Shown here: one piece after another, positions 26,134 through 35,854 of the stretch
How positions within the stretch are numbered: position 1 is the first letter of the stretch
Layout of the letters: each line of letters starts with the position of its first letter
NCBI GenBank assembly: GCA_963751165.1
Contig: CAVVTP010000004.1
Coordinates: 124,001-188,000 of the forward strand
Direction of reading: 5' to 3'
Source of the DNA: Roseiarcus sp963751165
Lineage (GTDB): Bacteria; Pseudomonadota; Alphaproteobacteria; Rhizobiales; Beijerinckiaceae
DNA length: 64,000 nucleotides
Notes under the pieces: generated by a model
Told to the model about the DNA's origin: nothing
What the model saw: only the letters and a program-made list of their open reading frames with translations
The model's database searches: none
Translations under genes and position numbers: made by a program

Positions 26134-27687
26134 ATGTTCGCGCCGGCCATGTCAAAAGTCATGGAGAAACAGTTGGCCAATCTATTTTCGACCGCCCGTC
26201 CCAAATCGTTCCGCGCGGCGTTGCTTGGGGCAGCCGCGGTAATCGCCGTTGGCAGCCTGACTATTGAGGCTCTGCCGCTCTCGACCCATCCCGCATTTGC
26301 TGGCTCGACCGTCACCTCCGCCGGCCCCTCCTCCTTCGCCGACCTGGTCGATCGCGTTAAAGGCGCGGTCGTCTCCGTCAAGGTCAAGATCGATGAATTG
26401 AACGTGTCCTTCGATGGCGACTCGCAGCCGATGCCCAACTTCCCCAAGGGCGGCCCAATGGAAAAATTCTTCCGCCAGTTTGGCGGGCACGGATTCGGCG
26501 AGCGAGGCGACCAGGACCGCGAGCGGCCCCATATGGGCATGGCGCAGGGCTCGGGCTTCTTCATTTCCGCCGACGGCTACGTGGTGACCAACAATCATGT
26601 CGTCGAACACGCCAAGGAAGTGACCGTCATCACCGCCGACGGCAAGTCGGTTCCGGCCCGCATCGTCGGCACGGATCCGAAGAGCGATCTTGCCCTGCTC
26701 AAGGTCAAGGAAGGTTCGGGCTATCCCTATGTTTCGTTCGCTTCCCAGACCCCGCGAGTCGGAGACTGGGTGATTGCGGTCGGCAATCCCTTCGGCCTCG
26801 GCGGGACAGTGACCGCAGGCATCGTCTCGGCGCGCGGCCGAGATATCGGCGAGGGGCCTTACGACGACTTCATTCAGATCGACGCTCCAGTCAATCACGG
26901 GAACTCCGGCGGCCCGACCTTCAATGCGCAGGGAGAAGTGGTTGGCGTCAACACCGCCATCTTCTCTCCGTCGGGAGGCAGTGTCGGCATCGGCTTCGCG
27001 ATCGCGAGCGACGTCGCCAAGAGTATCGTCCAGTCTTTGAAAGAGGACGGCAAGGTCACGCGCGGCTGGTTGGGCGTCCAGATACAGCCGGTGACGCAGG
27101 ACATCGCCGATAGCCTTGGCCTCAAGGAGAGCAAAGGGGCGCTCATCGCGAAGACGGAGAAGGATTCCCCCGCGGCGGCGGCTGGGCTCAAGGACGGCGA
27201 CGTGGTGGTGTCGGTCAACGGAGCGTCGGTCGCCGACTCCCACGATCTCGCTCGGAAGATTGCAGCGCTCGGGCCAAAGAAAGAGGCTGAGCTCTCGATC
27301 ATCCGCAACGGCTCTCCACAGACTGTCAAAGTGACCCTCGGTACGCTCCAAGATGAGAGGCAGGCCAAGGCCGACTCGCCCGACCGGCAGTCGAAGGACG
27401 CGATGGCGAAGTACGGAATGACGCTTGCCCCGGCTGCGGAGATCGAAGGCGCCGGCAAGACCGGCGTGGTTGTCTCCGACGTCGATCCCGATGGCGCTGC
27501 GGCGCAGAAGGGCATCCAGACCGGCGACGTCATCCTGAAGGTCGCGGGCAAGCAGGTGTCACGCCCCTCCGACGTGTCTGCCGCGATCAGCGCCGCCAAG
27601 GCGGACGGGAAGAAGTCCGTGCTGGTGCAACTCAAGAGCGAGGACAATACACGCTTCGTGGCCCTCTCGACCGAGGCCGTTTCGTAA
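26134..27687 (+). CDS. degP: Do/DegP-HtrA family serine endoprotease, 517 aa
   Basis: Periplasmic quality-control protease and chaperone. After a basic start a hydrophobic signal/anchor (about residues 27-50, LLGAAAVIAVGSLTIEAL) leads to the trypsin-like domain with the catalytic His in YVVTNNHVVEHAKE, Asp in DPKSDLALLKV and Ser in VNHGNSGGPTFNA. Two PDZ domains follow (about residues 305-395 and 415-505). Between signal and protease domain there is a glycine/phenylalanine-rich loop typical of alphaproteobacterial DegP. Starts at 26149 and 26161 are also possible. Followed by a strong terminator, so monocistronic. Confidence 0.95.
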   Translation: MFAPAMSKVMEKQLANLFSTARPKSFRAALLGAAAVIAVGSLTIEALPLSTHPAFAGSTVTSAGPSSFADLVDRVKGAVVSVKVKIDELNVSFDGDSQPMPNFPKGGPMEKFFRQFGGHGFGERGDQDRERPHMGMAQGSGFFISADGYVVTNNHVVEHAKEVTVITADGKSVPARIVGTDPKSDLALLKVKEGSGYPYVSFASQTPRVGDWVIAVGNPFGLGGTVTAGIVSARGRDIGEGPYDDFIQIDAPVNHGNSGGPTFNAQGEVVGVNTAIFSPSGGSVGIGFAIASDVAKSIVQSLKEDGKVTRGWLGVQIQPVTQDIADSLGLKESKGALIAKTEKDSPAAAAGLKDGDVVVSVNGASVADSHDLARKIAALGPKKEAELSIIRNGSPQTVKVTLGTLQDERQAKADSPDRQSKDAMAKYGMTLAPAAEIEGAGKTGVVVSDVDPDGAAAQKGIQTGDVILKVAGKQVSRPSDVSAAISAAKADGKKSVLVQLKSEDNTRFVALSTEAVS

Positions 27688-27718
27688 GCGGAGACTCCTT
27701 TTCGCTCATCTCCTCCTT

Positions 27719-27756
27719 GCGGCGGACCGGACCTGAGACCGGCCCGCCGCTTCTTT
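27719..27756 (+). terminator. Rho-independent terminator of the htrA-like gene
   Basis: GCGGCGGACCGG pairs, with one mismatch, across an eight-base loop with CCGGCCCGCCGC, followed by TTCTTT. It begins 32 bases past the protease stop. Confidence 0.85.
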
Positions 27757-27929
27757 ATGCCATGAGCGTCTCCGCATTCGGCGAGGCTACGCGAGGTTCG
27801 GTCCACATGCGCGATGCAAGTCGCGCGCCTCTTAAATTGCAGCGCTGTTGAAGCCACGGCGGCTGACGCGGCCGGCGGTCAGGTCTACAAAGGTCGGCGG
27901 CGACCTCGACCTGGACTCGGAGCGGCGAA

Positions 27930-28754
27930 TTGACCGACCTTTACGCCGTAATCGGCAATCCGATCGGCCACACCAAGTCGCCTCTGATCCATAGGCTGTT
28001 CGCGGAGGCGACGGGGCAGGACCTCGTCTATGTAGCGGTTGAAGGCCCCGTTGGAGGATTTGACGCGCGAGTGGATCAATTCCGCCGTGACGGAGGACGA
28101 GGGCTCAATGTCACGGTTCCTTTCAAGCTCGACGCCTGCGCCTACGCGACTGATCTTTCCGACAGCGCGCGGATGGCGGGAGCGGCCAACGCCTTGAAGT
28201 TCGAAGGCGGGCGAACGTATGCCGAGAATTTCGACGGCGTCGGGCTGACAAACGATATTCAACATAATCTCAAGTATCCGCTCGCGGGCAAACGGATCCT
28301 GGTTCTGGGAGCGGGCGGAGCGGCGCGGGGCGTGATCCTTCCTTTCCTCACGGAGAAGCCTGCGGCTTTCGCAATCGCCAATCGAACGCCCAGCAAAGCG
28401 CGCCTCTTGGCGGCGCAGTTTTCCGAGTTCGGCGACGTCCTGGCCATCGAGTACGGTGACCTTGCCGGCTCGCCGCCATTCGATCTCGTCGTCAACGCGA
28501 CCTCGGCCAGCCTCACGGGCGAATTGCCGCCGGTTCCCGAGGCGAGCTTCGGGAAGGGCTGCCTCGCCTATGAGCTGGCCTACGGCAAGGGACTGACCCC
28601 CTTCCTCAAGATCGCGCGATCAGGAGGCGCCGCGCGCCTCGCCGACGGCGTGGGCATGCTCGTCGAGCAGGCGGCCGAAGCGTTCGAATGGTGGCGCGAA
28701 ATTCGCCCTGACACGGCCCCGGTCATCGAGCGCCTGACGGTCCCGCTAATCTGA
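27930..28754 (+). CDS. aroE: Shikimate dehydrogenase, 274 aa
   Basis: Reduces 3-dehydroshikimate with NADPH in aromatic amino acid synthesis. N-terminal substrate domain with AVIGNPIGHTKSPLIHRLF (the SKS-type substrate motif as TKS), catalytic Lys in GLNVTVPFKLDAC, and Asp in YAENFDGVGLTND; C-terminal NADP domain with VLGAGGAARGVI and ANRTPSKA. Start is TTG at 27930, with GGAG nine bases upstream; no ATG lies nearby. Length matches AroE. Ends shortly before its own terminator. Confidence 0.95.
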   Translation: MTDLYAVIGNPIGHTKSPLIHRLFAEATGQDLVYVAVEGPVGGFDARVDQFRRDGGRGLNVTVPFKLDACAYATDLSDSARMAGAANALKFEGGRTYAENFDGVGLTNDIQHNLKYPLAGKRILVLGAGGAARGVILPFLTEKPAAFAIANRTPSKARLLAAQFSEFGDVLAIEYGDLAGSPPFDLVVNATSASLTGELPPVPEASFGKGCLAYELAYGKGLTPFLKIARSGGAARLADGVGMLVEQAAEAFEWWREIRPDTAPVIERLTVPLI

Positions 28755-28781
28755 GCCAGGTCTGCCTTCCCAGTTCCTTGA

Positions 28782-28813
28782 GTTGCGCGGGGACAAGCCC
28801 CGCGCAACTTTTC
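28782..28813 (+). terminator. Rho-independent terminator after aroE
   Basis: A perfect 11-base stem GTTGCGCGGGG/CCCCGCGCAAC around ACAAG followed by TTTTCT. It lies between convergent aroE and katG; the T run is on the aroE strand. Confidence 0.9.
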
Positions 28814-28855
28814 TGTCCTTCTCGCCCGTCTTCGAACGGGGAGACGGGCCACTCG

Positions 28856-31057
28856 TTACTCCGCCGCCATCGCGAGGGGTTCGTCGGAATAGGCGAGGTC
28901 GAAGCGATCGAGATCCATCACCTTGCTCCACGCCGTCACGAAGTCTTTCACAAACTTGTCCTTCGAGTCCACGCACGCATAGACCTCCGCCAGCGCACGC
29001 AGCTGCGAGTGGGAACCGAAGATCAGGTCGACCCGCGTGCCGGTCCACTTGAGCTCGTTCGTCTTCCGGTCGCGCCCCTCGTAGACGCCTTCGGACCCCG
29101 TTGCCGGGCTCCATTGCGTGCTCATGTCGAGCAGGTTGACGAAGAAGTCGTTGCTCAGCGTCCCCGGCCGCTTGGTGAAGACGCCGTGCGAGTTCCCGGC
29201 GTTGGCGCCCAGGACGCGCAGGCCGCCGACGAGAACCGTCATCTCGGGCGCCGTCAGCGTCAGCAATTGCGCCCGATCAACCAATGCCTCCTCAGGCTGC
29301 ATGAACTGGTGCTTGCCGCTCAGATAATTTCGGAAGCCGTCTGCGCGCGGTTCGAGCGGCGCGAAGGATTCGACGTCGGTCTGGTCCTGCAATGCATCCA
29401 TGCGCCCCGGAGTAAACGGCGCCTTCAGGTCGACGCCCGCGTCCTTGGCGGCTTTCTCGATAGCCGCGCCGCCGCCAAGCACGATCAGGTCTGCAAGCGA
29501 AACCTTCTTCCCGCCGGACGCAGAAGTGCTGAACTGCTTCTGGATGGCTTCGAGTTTCTGAAGCACTTTCGCAAGTTCGGCCGGCTGGTTCACCTCCCAG
29601 TCCTTCTGGGGCGCGAGGCGAATGCGCGCGCCGTTGCCGCCGCCGCGCTTGTCAGAACCGCGGAAGGTCGAGGCCGAAGCCCAAGCCGCCGAGACGAGCT
29701 GCGCGACCGAGAGGCCGGAGCCGAGGATCTTCGCCTTCAGCGTCGTGATGTCCTGGTCATTGATTAGCGGATGATTCACAGCGGGGACCGGATCCTGCCA
29801 GATCAGGACCTCATTCGGGACGAGCGCGCCGAGATAACGATGGATCGGCCCCATGTCGCGGTGCGTGAGCTTGAACCAAGCGCGGGCGAACGCATCCGCG
29901 AACTGGTCGGGATGCTCGTAGAAGCGCCGCGAGATCTTCTCGTAGGCCGGGTCGAAGCGGAGCGACAAATCCGTGGTCAGCATGGTCGGCACGCGCTTCT
30001 TCGCGCTGTCGAAGGGTTCGGGAATCGTAGGCTCGGCGCCTTTCGCCTGCCACTGCCAGGCGCCCGCCGGGCTCTTCGTCAGCTCCCAGTCGTATTTGAA
30101 CAGGTTGTCGAAGAAGTGGTTGCTCCACTTCGTCGGAGACTGCGACCAGATGACTTCCGGGCCGCCGGTGATCGCGTCGGGCCCTACGCCCGCGCCGTGC
30201 CTGCTCTTCCAGCCGAGACCTTGATCCTCGAGGGCGCCGGCTTCTGGCGCCGGACCCACGAAGGACGGATCGCCGGCGCCATGAGTTTTGCCGAACGTGT
30301 GGCCGCCAGCGATCAGCGCAACGGTCTCCTCGTCATTCATCGCCATGCGCAAGAACGTTTCGCGGATGTCATGCGCCGCGGCGACTGGGTCCGGCTTGCC
30401 GTTTGGCCCTTCCGGATTGACGTAGATGAGGCCCATCTGCACCGCGCCGAGCGGATCTTGAAGCTGTCGTTCGCCGCTGTAACGTTCGTCCCCCAGCCAC
30501 GTCCCCTCGGGACCCCAATAGAGCTCTTCGGGCTCCCAGGTATCCTTGCGGCCGCCGCCGAAACCGAACGTCTTGAAGCCCATCGACTCCAGTCCGACGT
30601 TGCCAGCGAGAACCAGCAGGTCGGCCCAGGAGATTTTCCGGCCATATTTCTGCTTGATCGGCCACAGGAGCCGCCGCGCTTTGTCGAGGTTGGCGTTGTC
30701 CGGCCAACTGTTGAGCGGAGCGAACCGTTGCTGGCCCGCGCCGGCTCCGCCCCGGCCGTCGGCGATGCGATACGTGCCGGCACTGTGCCAGGCCATGCGA
30801 ATCATTAGCCCCCCGTAGTTGCCGAAGTCGGCCGGCCACCACTCCTGAGAATCGGTCATCAAGGCATGCAGGTCCTTGATCACCGCATCCAGGTCGAGGC
30901 TCTTGAATTCCTTGACGTAGTCGAACGTCTCGCCCATCGGGTCGGATAGGGCGGAGCGCTGGTGAAGAACCTGAAGATCGAGTTGGTCCGGCCACCAGTC
31001 GCGATTCGTGTGTCTGCGGGTCGCGCCTGCAACCGGGCACTTGCTTTCAACTCCCAT
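28856..31057 (-). CDS. katG: Catalase-peroxidase HPI, 733 aa
   Basis: Bifunctional haem catalase/peroxidase. Distal triad region in MIRMAWHSAGTYR (Arg, Trp, His), the Tyr of the Met-Tyr-Trp adduct in MGLIYVNPEGP, Met in RMAMNDEETVALIAGGH, and the proximal His in GGHTFGKTHG. The duplicated C-terminal domain is complete. Start ATG at 31055-31057 has GGAGGATC in front. Divergent from the LysR-type regulator 31213-32112, which is the expected activator. Confidence 0.97.
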   Translation of the reverse strand: MGVESKCPVAGATRRHTNRDWWPDQLDLQVLHQRSALSDPMGETFDYVKEFKSLDLDAVIKDLHALMTDSQEWWPADFGNYGGLMIRMAWHSAGTYRIADGRGGAGAGQQRFAPLNSWPDNANLDKARRLLWPIKQKYGRKISWADLLVLAGNVGLESMGFKTFGFGGGRKDTWEPEELYWGPEGTWLGDERYSGERQLQDPLGAVQMGLIYVNPEGPNGKPDPVAAAHDIRETFLRMAMNDEETVALIAGGHTFGKTHGAGDPSFVGPAPEAGALEDQGLGWKSRHGAGVGPDAITGGPEVIWSQSPTKWSNHFFDNLFKYDWELTKSPAGAWQWQAKGAEPTIPEPFDSAKKRVPTMLTTDLSLRFDPAYEKISRRFYEHPDQFADAFARAWFKLTHRDMGPIHRYLGALVPNEVLIWQDPVPAVNHPLINDQDITTLKAKILGSGLSVAQLVSAAWASASTFRGSDKRGGGNGARIRLAPQKDWEVNQPAELAKVLQKLEAIQKQFSTSASGGKKVSLADLIVLGGGAAIEKAAKDAGVDLKAPFTPGRMDALQDQTDVESFAPLEPRADGFRNYLSGKHQFMQPEEALVDRAQLLTLTAPEMTVLVGGLRVLGANAGNSHGVFTKRPGTLSNDFFVNLLDMSTQWSPATGSEGVYEGRDRKTNELKWTGTRVDLIFGSHSQLRALAEVYACVDSKDKFVKDFVTAWSKVMDLDRFDLAYSDEPLAMAAE

Positions 31058-31170
31058 ATGATCCTCCGATCGTGGTCCGTTTTCGCTTTCGCGACGAATT
31101 TATGTTCCCCGGCCGCGTTTGGCCGCCCAACAGAAGTCTAACGGCAGAATTCCATCGCCGGAAGCGAAAA

Positions 31171-31201
31171 ATATCGATTGCAGTGATCGTCTAAATCGAT
31201 C
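31171..31201. promoter_or_regulatory. Probable LysR/OxyR operator between katG and oxyR
   Basis: In the 155-base divergent region the sequence atcgatt ... aatcgat (arms at 31173-31179 and 31194-31200) forms an interrupted palindrome with a 14-base centre and the T-N11-A type spacing of LysR sites. It is 12 bases before the regulator start. Assignment to OxyR rests on context. Confidence 0.55.
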
Positions 31202-31212
31202 AAAAAAGCGAC

Positions 31213-32112
31213 ATGAAGGCGCAGCCGACCTTGAGGCAGCTCAGGTTCCTGGTCGCGGTGGCTGACCGCCGTCACTTCAGCCGCGCGGCGGATTCTTGCT
31301 TCGTCAGCCAGTCGACCCTGAGCGCCGCGATCCAGGAGCTGGAAGACGCCCTCGGCGTGACGCTGTTCGAGCGGACGCGCAGGTCGGTCGCCCCGACCGC
31401 GATCGGGCTTGAGATCGCCGGGCGGGCGAGGACGATCCTGAAGAACGCCGAGGACCTGGTCGACGTCGCGCTGTCGTCACAGGACCCGCTGTCTGGCCCA
31501 CTCAGGCTGGGCGCCATTCCGACGGTCGGCCCCTACCTTCTGCCGCGGGTTCTCGCGCGGCTGCGCGAAGCTGCGCCGCGGCTGAAGATTTACCTGCGCG
31601 AGGAGCAGACGACGTCGCTGCTCGGGCGGCTCGAAGAGGGCCAGATCGACGCCGCGATCCTCGGCCTCCCGGTTCCGCTCGCCAATATCGAGACCGAGGA
31701 TCTGGCGCTTGACCGCTTTTTCGTCGTCTGTTCTCGCCCCCATCGCCTGGCGCGATTGCCGAAAATTCGTCCAGTCGATATCGCAAACGAGGATCTGTTG
31801 CTCCTCGAGGACGGCCATTGCCTGCGCGAACATGCGCTGGCTGCCTGCGCGCTCGAGGGTGCCCTGCCCAACGTCGCCTTCCAAGGCACGAGCTTGCATA
31901 CGCTGGTGATGATGGTGGCGAATGGCCTGGGCGTGACCCTCGTACCCGAGATCGCGGTGGCCGCCGGCGTTCTTGGAGGGCTCGATCTGCATGCGGCGCC
32001 GCTCGACGGCGACGCGCCTCATCGCCGAATCGCGCTTGCATGGCGCCGGACAACCGGCCGCGCGGAAACCTTCCGCCGACTCGCCGCGCTCCTACGCGAA
32101 GCCGAGACGTAG
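31213..32112 (+). CDS. oxyR: Hydrogen peroxide-sensing LysR regulator OxyR, 299 aa
   Basis: N-terminal winged helix-turn-helix (RQLRFLVAVADRRHFSRAAD, then LSAAIQELEDALGVTLFERT) and a substrate-binding fold in which the OxyR-specific redox pair is kept: Cys203 in LEDGHCLREH and Cys212 in ALAAC, nine residues apart as in the classical protein. Therefore an H2O2 sensor rather than a generic LysR protein. Divergent from katG. Confidence 0.93.
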   Translation: MKAQPTLRQLRFLVAVADRRHFSRAADSCFVSQSTLSAAIQELEDALGVTLFERTRRSVAPTAIGLEIAGRARTILKNAEDLVDVALSSQDPLSGPLRLGAIPTVGPYLLPRVLARLREAAPRLKIYLREEQTTSLLGRLEEGQIDAAILGLPVPLANIETEDLALDRFFVVCSRPHRLARLPKIRPVDIANEDLLLLEDGHCLREHALAACALEGALPNVAFQGTSLHTLVMMVANGLGVTLVPEIAVAAGVLGGLDLHAAPLDGDAPHRRIALAWRRTTGRAETFRRLAALLREAET

Positions 32113-32217
32113 GCCCGGAGGAAGCGGAATGCGGAAGCGTGACGTCGACAACCTTTTTGACACGGCGCGGCGCAGCCAATAGGTTCCGGCGCGAGGCCGT
32201 TGCGGGAGTTGTTTCGA

Positions 32218-32862
32218 GTGGCTTTGCGTTATCTCAACATGGAAGCTCTGAAGGCGGCGCCGCTCGCCATGGAGCCGTTTCAATACCTCGTCGTCCCCGG
32301 TTTCGTCCGTCCCGAGGCCTGCGGCGAAATCAACCGGGACTATCCGAAGATCGCCGAGCCCGGCAGCTTTTCGGTCGCCCAGGTGTCTTACGGGTCTAAC
32401 TTCCGCGAACTGCTCGACGAGATGGCGAGCGACGAATTCCGAAGGGCCTTTGAGCGCAAGTTCGGCCTCGACCTCGGGGGCAGGCCGCATACGATCACGG
32501 TTCGCGGCCATTGCAGCCCCAAGGACGGCCGCATCCATACGGACACGAAGAGCAAGATCATCACAATCCTGATCTACATGAACCCGGAATGGGAGCATAC
32601 GGGCGGGCGTCTCAGGCTTCTGAAATCGTCAACGAATCTCGACGATCCGATCATGGAAGTCCCGCCGGCCGCCGGCACTCTGCTAGCCTTCAGGCGCTCC
32701 GAAAATTCCTGGCACGGGCACAAGCCATTCTCCGGCGAGCGTCGCGTCATCCAGTTCAATTGGGTCACATCCGAAGGCGACCGGCGCATCGCCATGCTGC
32801 GCCACCATGTGTCGGCGTCGTTCAAGCGCCTGTTCAGCAGGGCCGACCTGCCCGCGGCCTGA
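32218..32862 (+). CDS. 2OG-Fe(II) oxygenase superfamily protein, 214 aa
   Basis: Start GTG at 32218, with GGGAG about ten bases in front; ATG at 32239 is an alternative. The double-stranded beta-helix iron site is present: His and Asp in DGRIHTDTKSKIITILIYMN, the second His in ENSWHGHKPFSGERRVIQFN, with the Arg that binds 2-oxoglutarate. The N-terminal part (FQYLVVPGFVRPEACGEINR) is as in prolyl hydroxylase-like proteins. Substrate unknown. It stands alone downstream of oxyR, 105 bases after it and in the same direction, so co-expression is possible. Confidence 0.85.
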   Translation: MALRYLNMEALKAAPLAMEPFQYLVVPGFVRPEACGEINRDYPKIAEPGSFSVAQVSYGSNFRELLDEMASDEFRRAFERKFGLDLGGRPHTITVRGHCSPKDGRIHTDTKSKIITILIYMNPEWEHTGGRLRLLKSSTNLDDPIMEVPPAAGTLLAFRRSENSWHGHKPFSGERRVIQFNWVTSEGDRRIAMLRHHVSASFKRLFSRADLPAA

Positions 32863-33411
32863 GCGGTGCGAGTTCCTTCGTGTGCAAAGTCTCCGTTCCT
32901 CGGTGGCCGTCTGACACGAACGTGGACCCTCAGTTCATGCCGAAGGACGCCAACGAGCCTCGGTACGAGCGCTTCGTTGACGCGCGCGAGGACGTCCCTG
33001 TCGCGCTTCGCCAGGAGGAACGAGAGCGAAGGGCGCAAGGCGTTAGAGCCGGAAGGGTTCCAGACGAATCCTGCGAAACGTCTGCCGGATTCGCTGGTAA
33101 CAGCGGCAAAAACAGCGGATTGGGCCAAACGGGCGTCTCCGCTGCGCGTTCCACGATAAAAATGCCTGCAAATTCAAAGCGCTGATTGGAGACCGCGCTG
33201 CGGGCGAAACAGCGGAAGAGTCCGCCGTAACAGCGGCGCCGTCGATTTCAACCGGCAATGGGGGACGACCTGGCCGCGAAGCAGCCGTTGGCGAACAGCT
33301 TCGGAACCTGGTGGCAATGCTGTCCTCGAGCCGTCAGGGGAGCGCTTGACCCCGGCGCCGCGACTGCGCCAAACCGGATACAATTGCTGGACGATCTGCA
33401 AAGGACGGGGC
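32863..33411. repeat. Non-coding stretch with four AACAGCGG copies
   Basis: No protein-like frame. The octamer AACAGCGG occurs at 33099, 33111, 33208 and 33229, with related CCGCTG-containing pieces between them (33137 region). The stretch around 33040-33090 (agagccggaagggttccagacgaatcctgcgaaacgtctgccgg) resembles intergenic elements I associate with rhizobial genomes. The rest to the next gene shows nothing. Confidence 0.5.
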
Positions 33412-34402
33412 ATGCGGCGGCGCTTCGGAGAAAACGGAACGGTTTCCGCGGTCGGCTTCGGCTGCATGAGCTTCGGCGGCTTCTACGGGCCGACGAGCGA
33501 GAGCGAGACGATGCGCGCCCTGGCGCGGGCGCTCGAAATCGGCGCCGACTTCTGGGACACCGCCAATGTCTATGGCGAGGGCGTCAGCGAGACGATGATC
33601 GGCAAGCTTTTAGCCGAGGACAGAAGCCGCCGCTCCAGGATTACGCTTGCGACCAAGTTCGGAATCCGCCGTGATCCCGACGGCCGGCGCGTCTTCGACA
33701 ATAGCCCCGAACACATCCGAGAGAGCCTTGAGGGCTCGCTGAGACGGCTCGGAGTTCGAGAGCGTCGACCTCTATTACGTCCACCGGGTCGACCGGCGGA
33801 TTCCGATCGAAGACACCGTCGGCGAACTCGCGCGCTGCGTCAAAGCAGGGACGATCCGGGCGATCGGCCTCAGCGAGGTCGCGCCCGACACCCTCCGGCG
33901 CGCGAGCGCCGTGCACCCGATCACCGCAGTGCAGTCCGAATATTCATTGTGGACGCGCAGTCCCGAGCTCGGGCTCGTTCAGGCCTGCGCCGAGGTCGGC
34001 GCGATCCTGGTGGCGTTCTCGCCGGTCGGGCGCGGCTATTTCAGCGGTCTCCTGCAGGAGGTCGAGGCTTTTGACGAGCGGGACTTCCGGCATGCCAATC
34101 CACGCTTCCAGGGCATCAACTGGCGGCGCAACCGCGACCGCCTCACGCCCTATTTGGAGCTCGCCCGCTCGTGGGGCGTGAAGCCCGCGACGCTCGCCGT
34201 CGCCTGGACGCTGGCCAAGGCGCAGCATGTCGTCCCTATCCCCGGCACGCGCAGCGCAGAGCATCTCGAGGAGTGCGTCGCCGCCGCCGACTTTGCGCTC
34301 GACGCGGCCCGTCTCGCCGAACTCGAACGCGTCCTGCCAATCGGCTTCGCCGCCGGGGAGCGCTACTCAGACCAGCAGTGGGTCGGTATCCAGAAATATT
34401 GA
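33412..34402 (+). pseudogene. Aldo/keto reductase, single frameshift
   Basis: The protein starts at ATG 33412 with the AKR opening (VSAVGFGCMSFGGFYGP), catalytic Asp/Tyr in DTANVYGEG and Lys in TLATKFGI. Near 33751-33756 the frame shifts; after removal of one G the sequence continues as FESVDLYYVHRVDRR, the family's active-site strand, and then in another frame to 34402 with VVPIPGTRSAEHLEE. Total length about 330, normal for the family. Only one lesion is seen, so this could be an assembly error or a recent mutation. Confidence 0.8.
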
Positions 34403-34405
34403 GGC

Positions 34406-35854
34406 TCAGCGAAACGGGAACAGCGTCTGCTCGGGCGCTGGCCTGAAGAGAGAGCGTATGCCGCCCATAAGGCCGCGCGGCGGCGGTCCCTCGGCGAGCG
34501 TCGAGAGATAGGTTTTCGCCCATCTCTTGATGTCGTTCTTCAGGAGATAGGCGATCATCGGGCCGTAGCGTTCCGTCCGCTCCTCGCGCGGCATGGCCAA
34601 CGCCCGCTTCAGCGCCGCCGCAACTGCATCCGTCTCGTGTGGATTGACAATCAGCGCCCGGTCGAGCTCTTTCGCCGCCCCGGCGAATTGCGACAGCATG
34701 AGCACGCCCGGGTCGTCGGGGTCCTGCGCCGCGAGAAACTCCTTGGCGACGAGATTCATGCCGTCGCGCAGAGGCGTGACCATGGCGACGTTCGCTGCGC
34801 GGTACATTCCGGCAAGCACGGTGCGTGAATAGGAACGATTGACGTAGCGGATCGGCGTCCAGGCCGCGTCGCCGAAGCGCCCGTTGACCTTGCCGATCAG
34901 GCCCGTCACCTCCGCCTCGATATCGCCGTACTGCTTGATGTCGGACCGACTCTTCGGCGTCAGTTGCAAAAACGTCACCTTGCCGTGCCAGTCCGGGTTG
35001 AGCTCGAGGAAGCGTTCGAACCCTTTGATCCGGTCCGGAATGCCCTTTGAATAGTCGAGCCGATCGACGCCGAGCACGAGCTTGTTGCCGCCCAGGCTCT
35101 CGCGCACCAGCTGGATCATGGCCGATCGTCCCGCGTTGCGCGCCAGCCGCATATAGGCCTTAGTCTCGATGCTGACCGGGAAGGCGCCGAGCTGCACGAA
35201 CCGGCCGTCGAATTCAAAGCCCCCGCGGGTCTGCGTCGCGCCCTGGGTCAAAAGATAATGGGCGAAATTGTCGCGATCGTTCTCTGTCTGGAACCCGACG
35301 AGATCGCAATAGGTCAGACCTCCGAGAATCTCCCGGTGATGCGGCAGCGTCTGGAGGATGTCCGGCGGCGCGCAGGGCGTATGTAGGAAGAAGCCGATCC
35401 TGTTGCGATGGCCTCGCGAACGCAGTTCGCGGGCGAGCAGCATCAGATGATAGTCGTGGATCCATACGATGTCGCCCTCGCGCACCAGCGCGCTCAACCG
35501 GTCGGCGAACAGGCGGTTGACCCGCATGTAGCCGCTGGCGTCGGCGCGCGAATATTCCTGCAGGTCGACCCGATAGTGAAGGATCGGCCAGAGCACGCTG
35601 TTAGCGAGCCCGTTGTAATATTCCTGGATGTCGGTCTTCGACAGATCGATCAGGACATAGGTGACCTTGTTGACCTCGACCGTCTGCGGCTGCGCGTCCG
35701 GCTCGTCGGTCACATTGCCGCTCCACCCGAACCACATGCCGTCGCGGTTCTTGAGGGCGGCTTTCACCGCCACGGCCATGCCTCCGGCGAGCGGCGCGCC
35801 GGTCGGGTCGGGGACGGCCACCCGGTTCGAGACTATGATGAGCCGAGGGCCCAT
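34406..35854 (-). CDS. otsA: Trehalose-6-phosphate synthase, 482 aa
   Basis: GT20 enzyme making trehalose-6-phosphate from UDP-glucose and glucose-6-phosphate. Key segments: GMWFGWSGNV, YYNGLANSVLWPILHY, IWIHDYHL-type strand (DIVWIHDYHLMLL), FFLHTPCAPPDILQTLP, GVDRLDYSKGIPDRIKGFER and TPLRDGMNLVAKEF. The ATG at 35852-35854 is preferred: GGGAGGACGC immediately precedes it, inside the end of the GH15 gene, which it overlaps by 22 bases. Third gene of otsB-GH15-otsA. Confidence 0.96.
   Translation of the reverse strand: MGPRLIIVSNRVAVPDPTGAPLAGGMAVAVKAALKNRDGMWFGWSGNVTDEPDAQPQTVEVNKVTYVLIDLSKTDIQEYYNGLANSVLWPILHYRVDLQEYSRADASGYMRVNRLFADRLSALVREGDIVWIHDYHLMLLARELRSRGHRNRIGFFLHTPCAPPDILQTLPHHREILGGLTYCDLVGFQTENDRDNFAHYLLTQGATQTRGGFEFDGRFVQLGAFPVSIETKAYMRLARNAGRSAMIQLVRESLGGNKLVLGVDRLDYSKGIPDRIKGFERFLELNPDWHGKVTFLQLTPKSRSDIKQYGDIEAEVTGLIGKVNGRFGDAAWTPIRYVNRSYSRTVLAGMYRAANVAMVTPLRDGMNLVAKEFLAAQDPDDPGVLMLSQFAGAAKELDRALIVNPHETDAVAAALKRALAMPREERTERYGPMIAYLLKNDIKRWAKTYLSTLAEGPPPRGLMGGIRSLFRPAPEQTLFPFR

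Noticed and set aside
28827..28850. Second hairpin behind katG as a katG terminator
   Set aside because: The stem CCCGTCT/AGACGGG exists but has no T run on the katG strand.
33043..33258. Minus-strand 71-residue frame in the AACAGCGG stretch
   Set aside because: Arises from the repeat itself; no start signal and Arg/Phe-rich low-complexity end.
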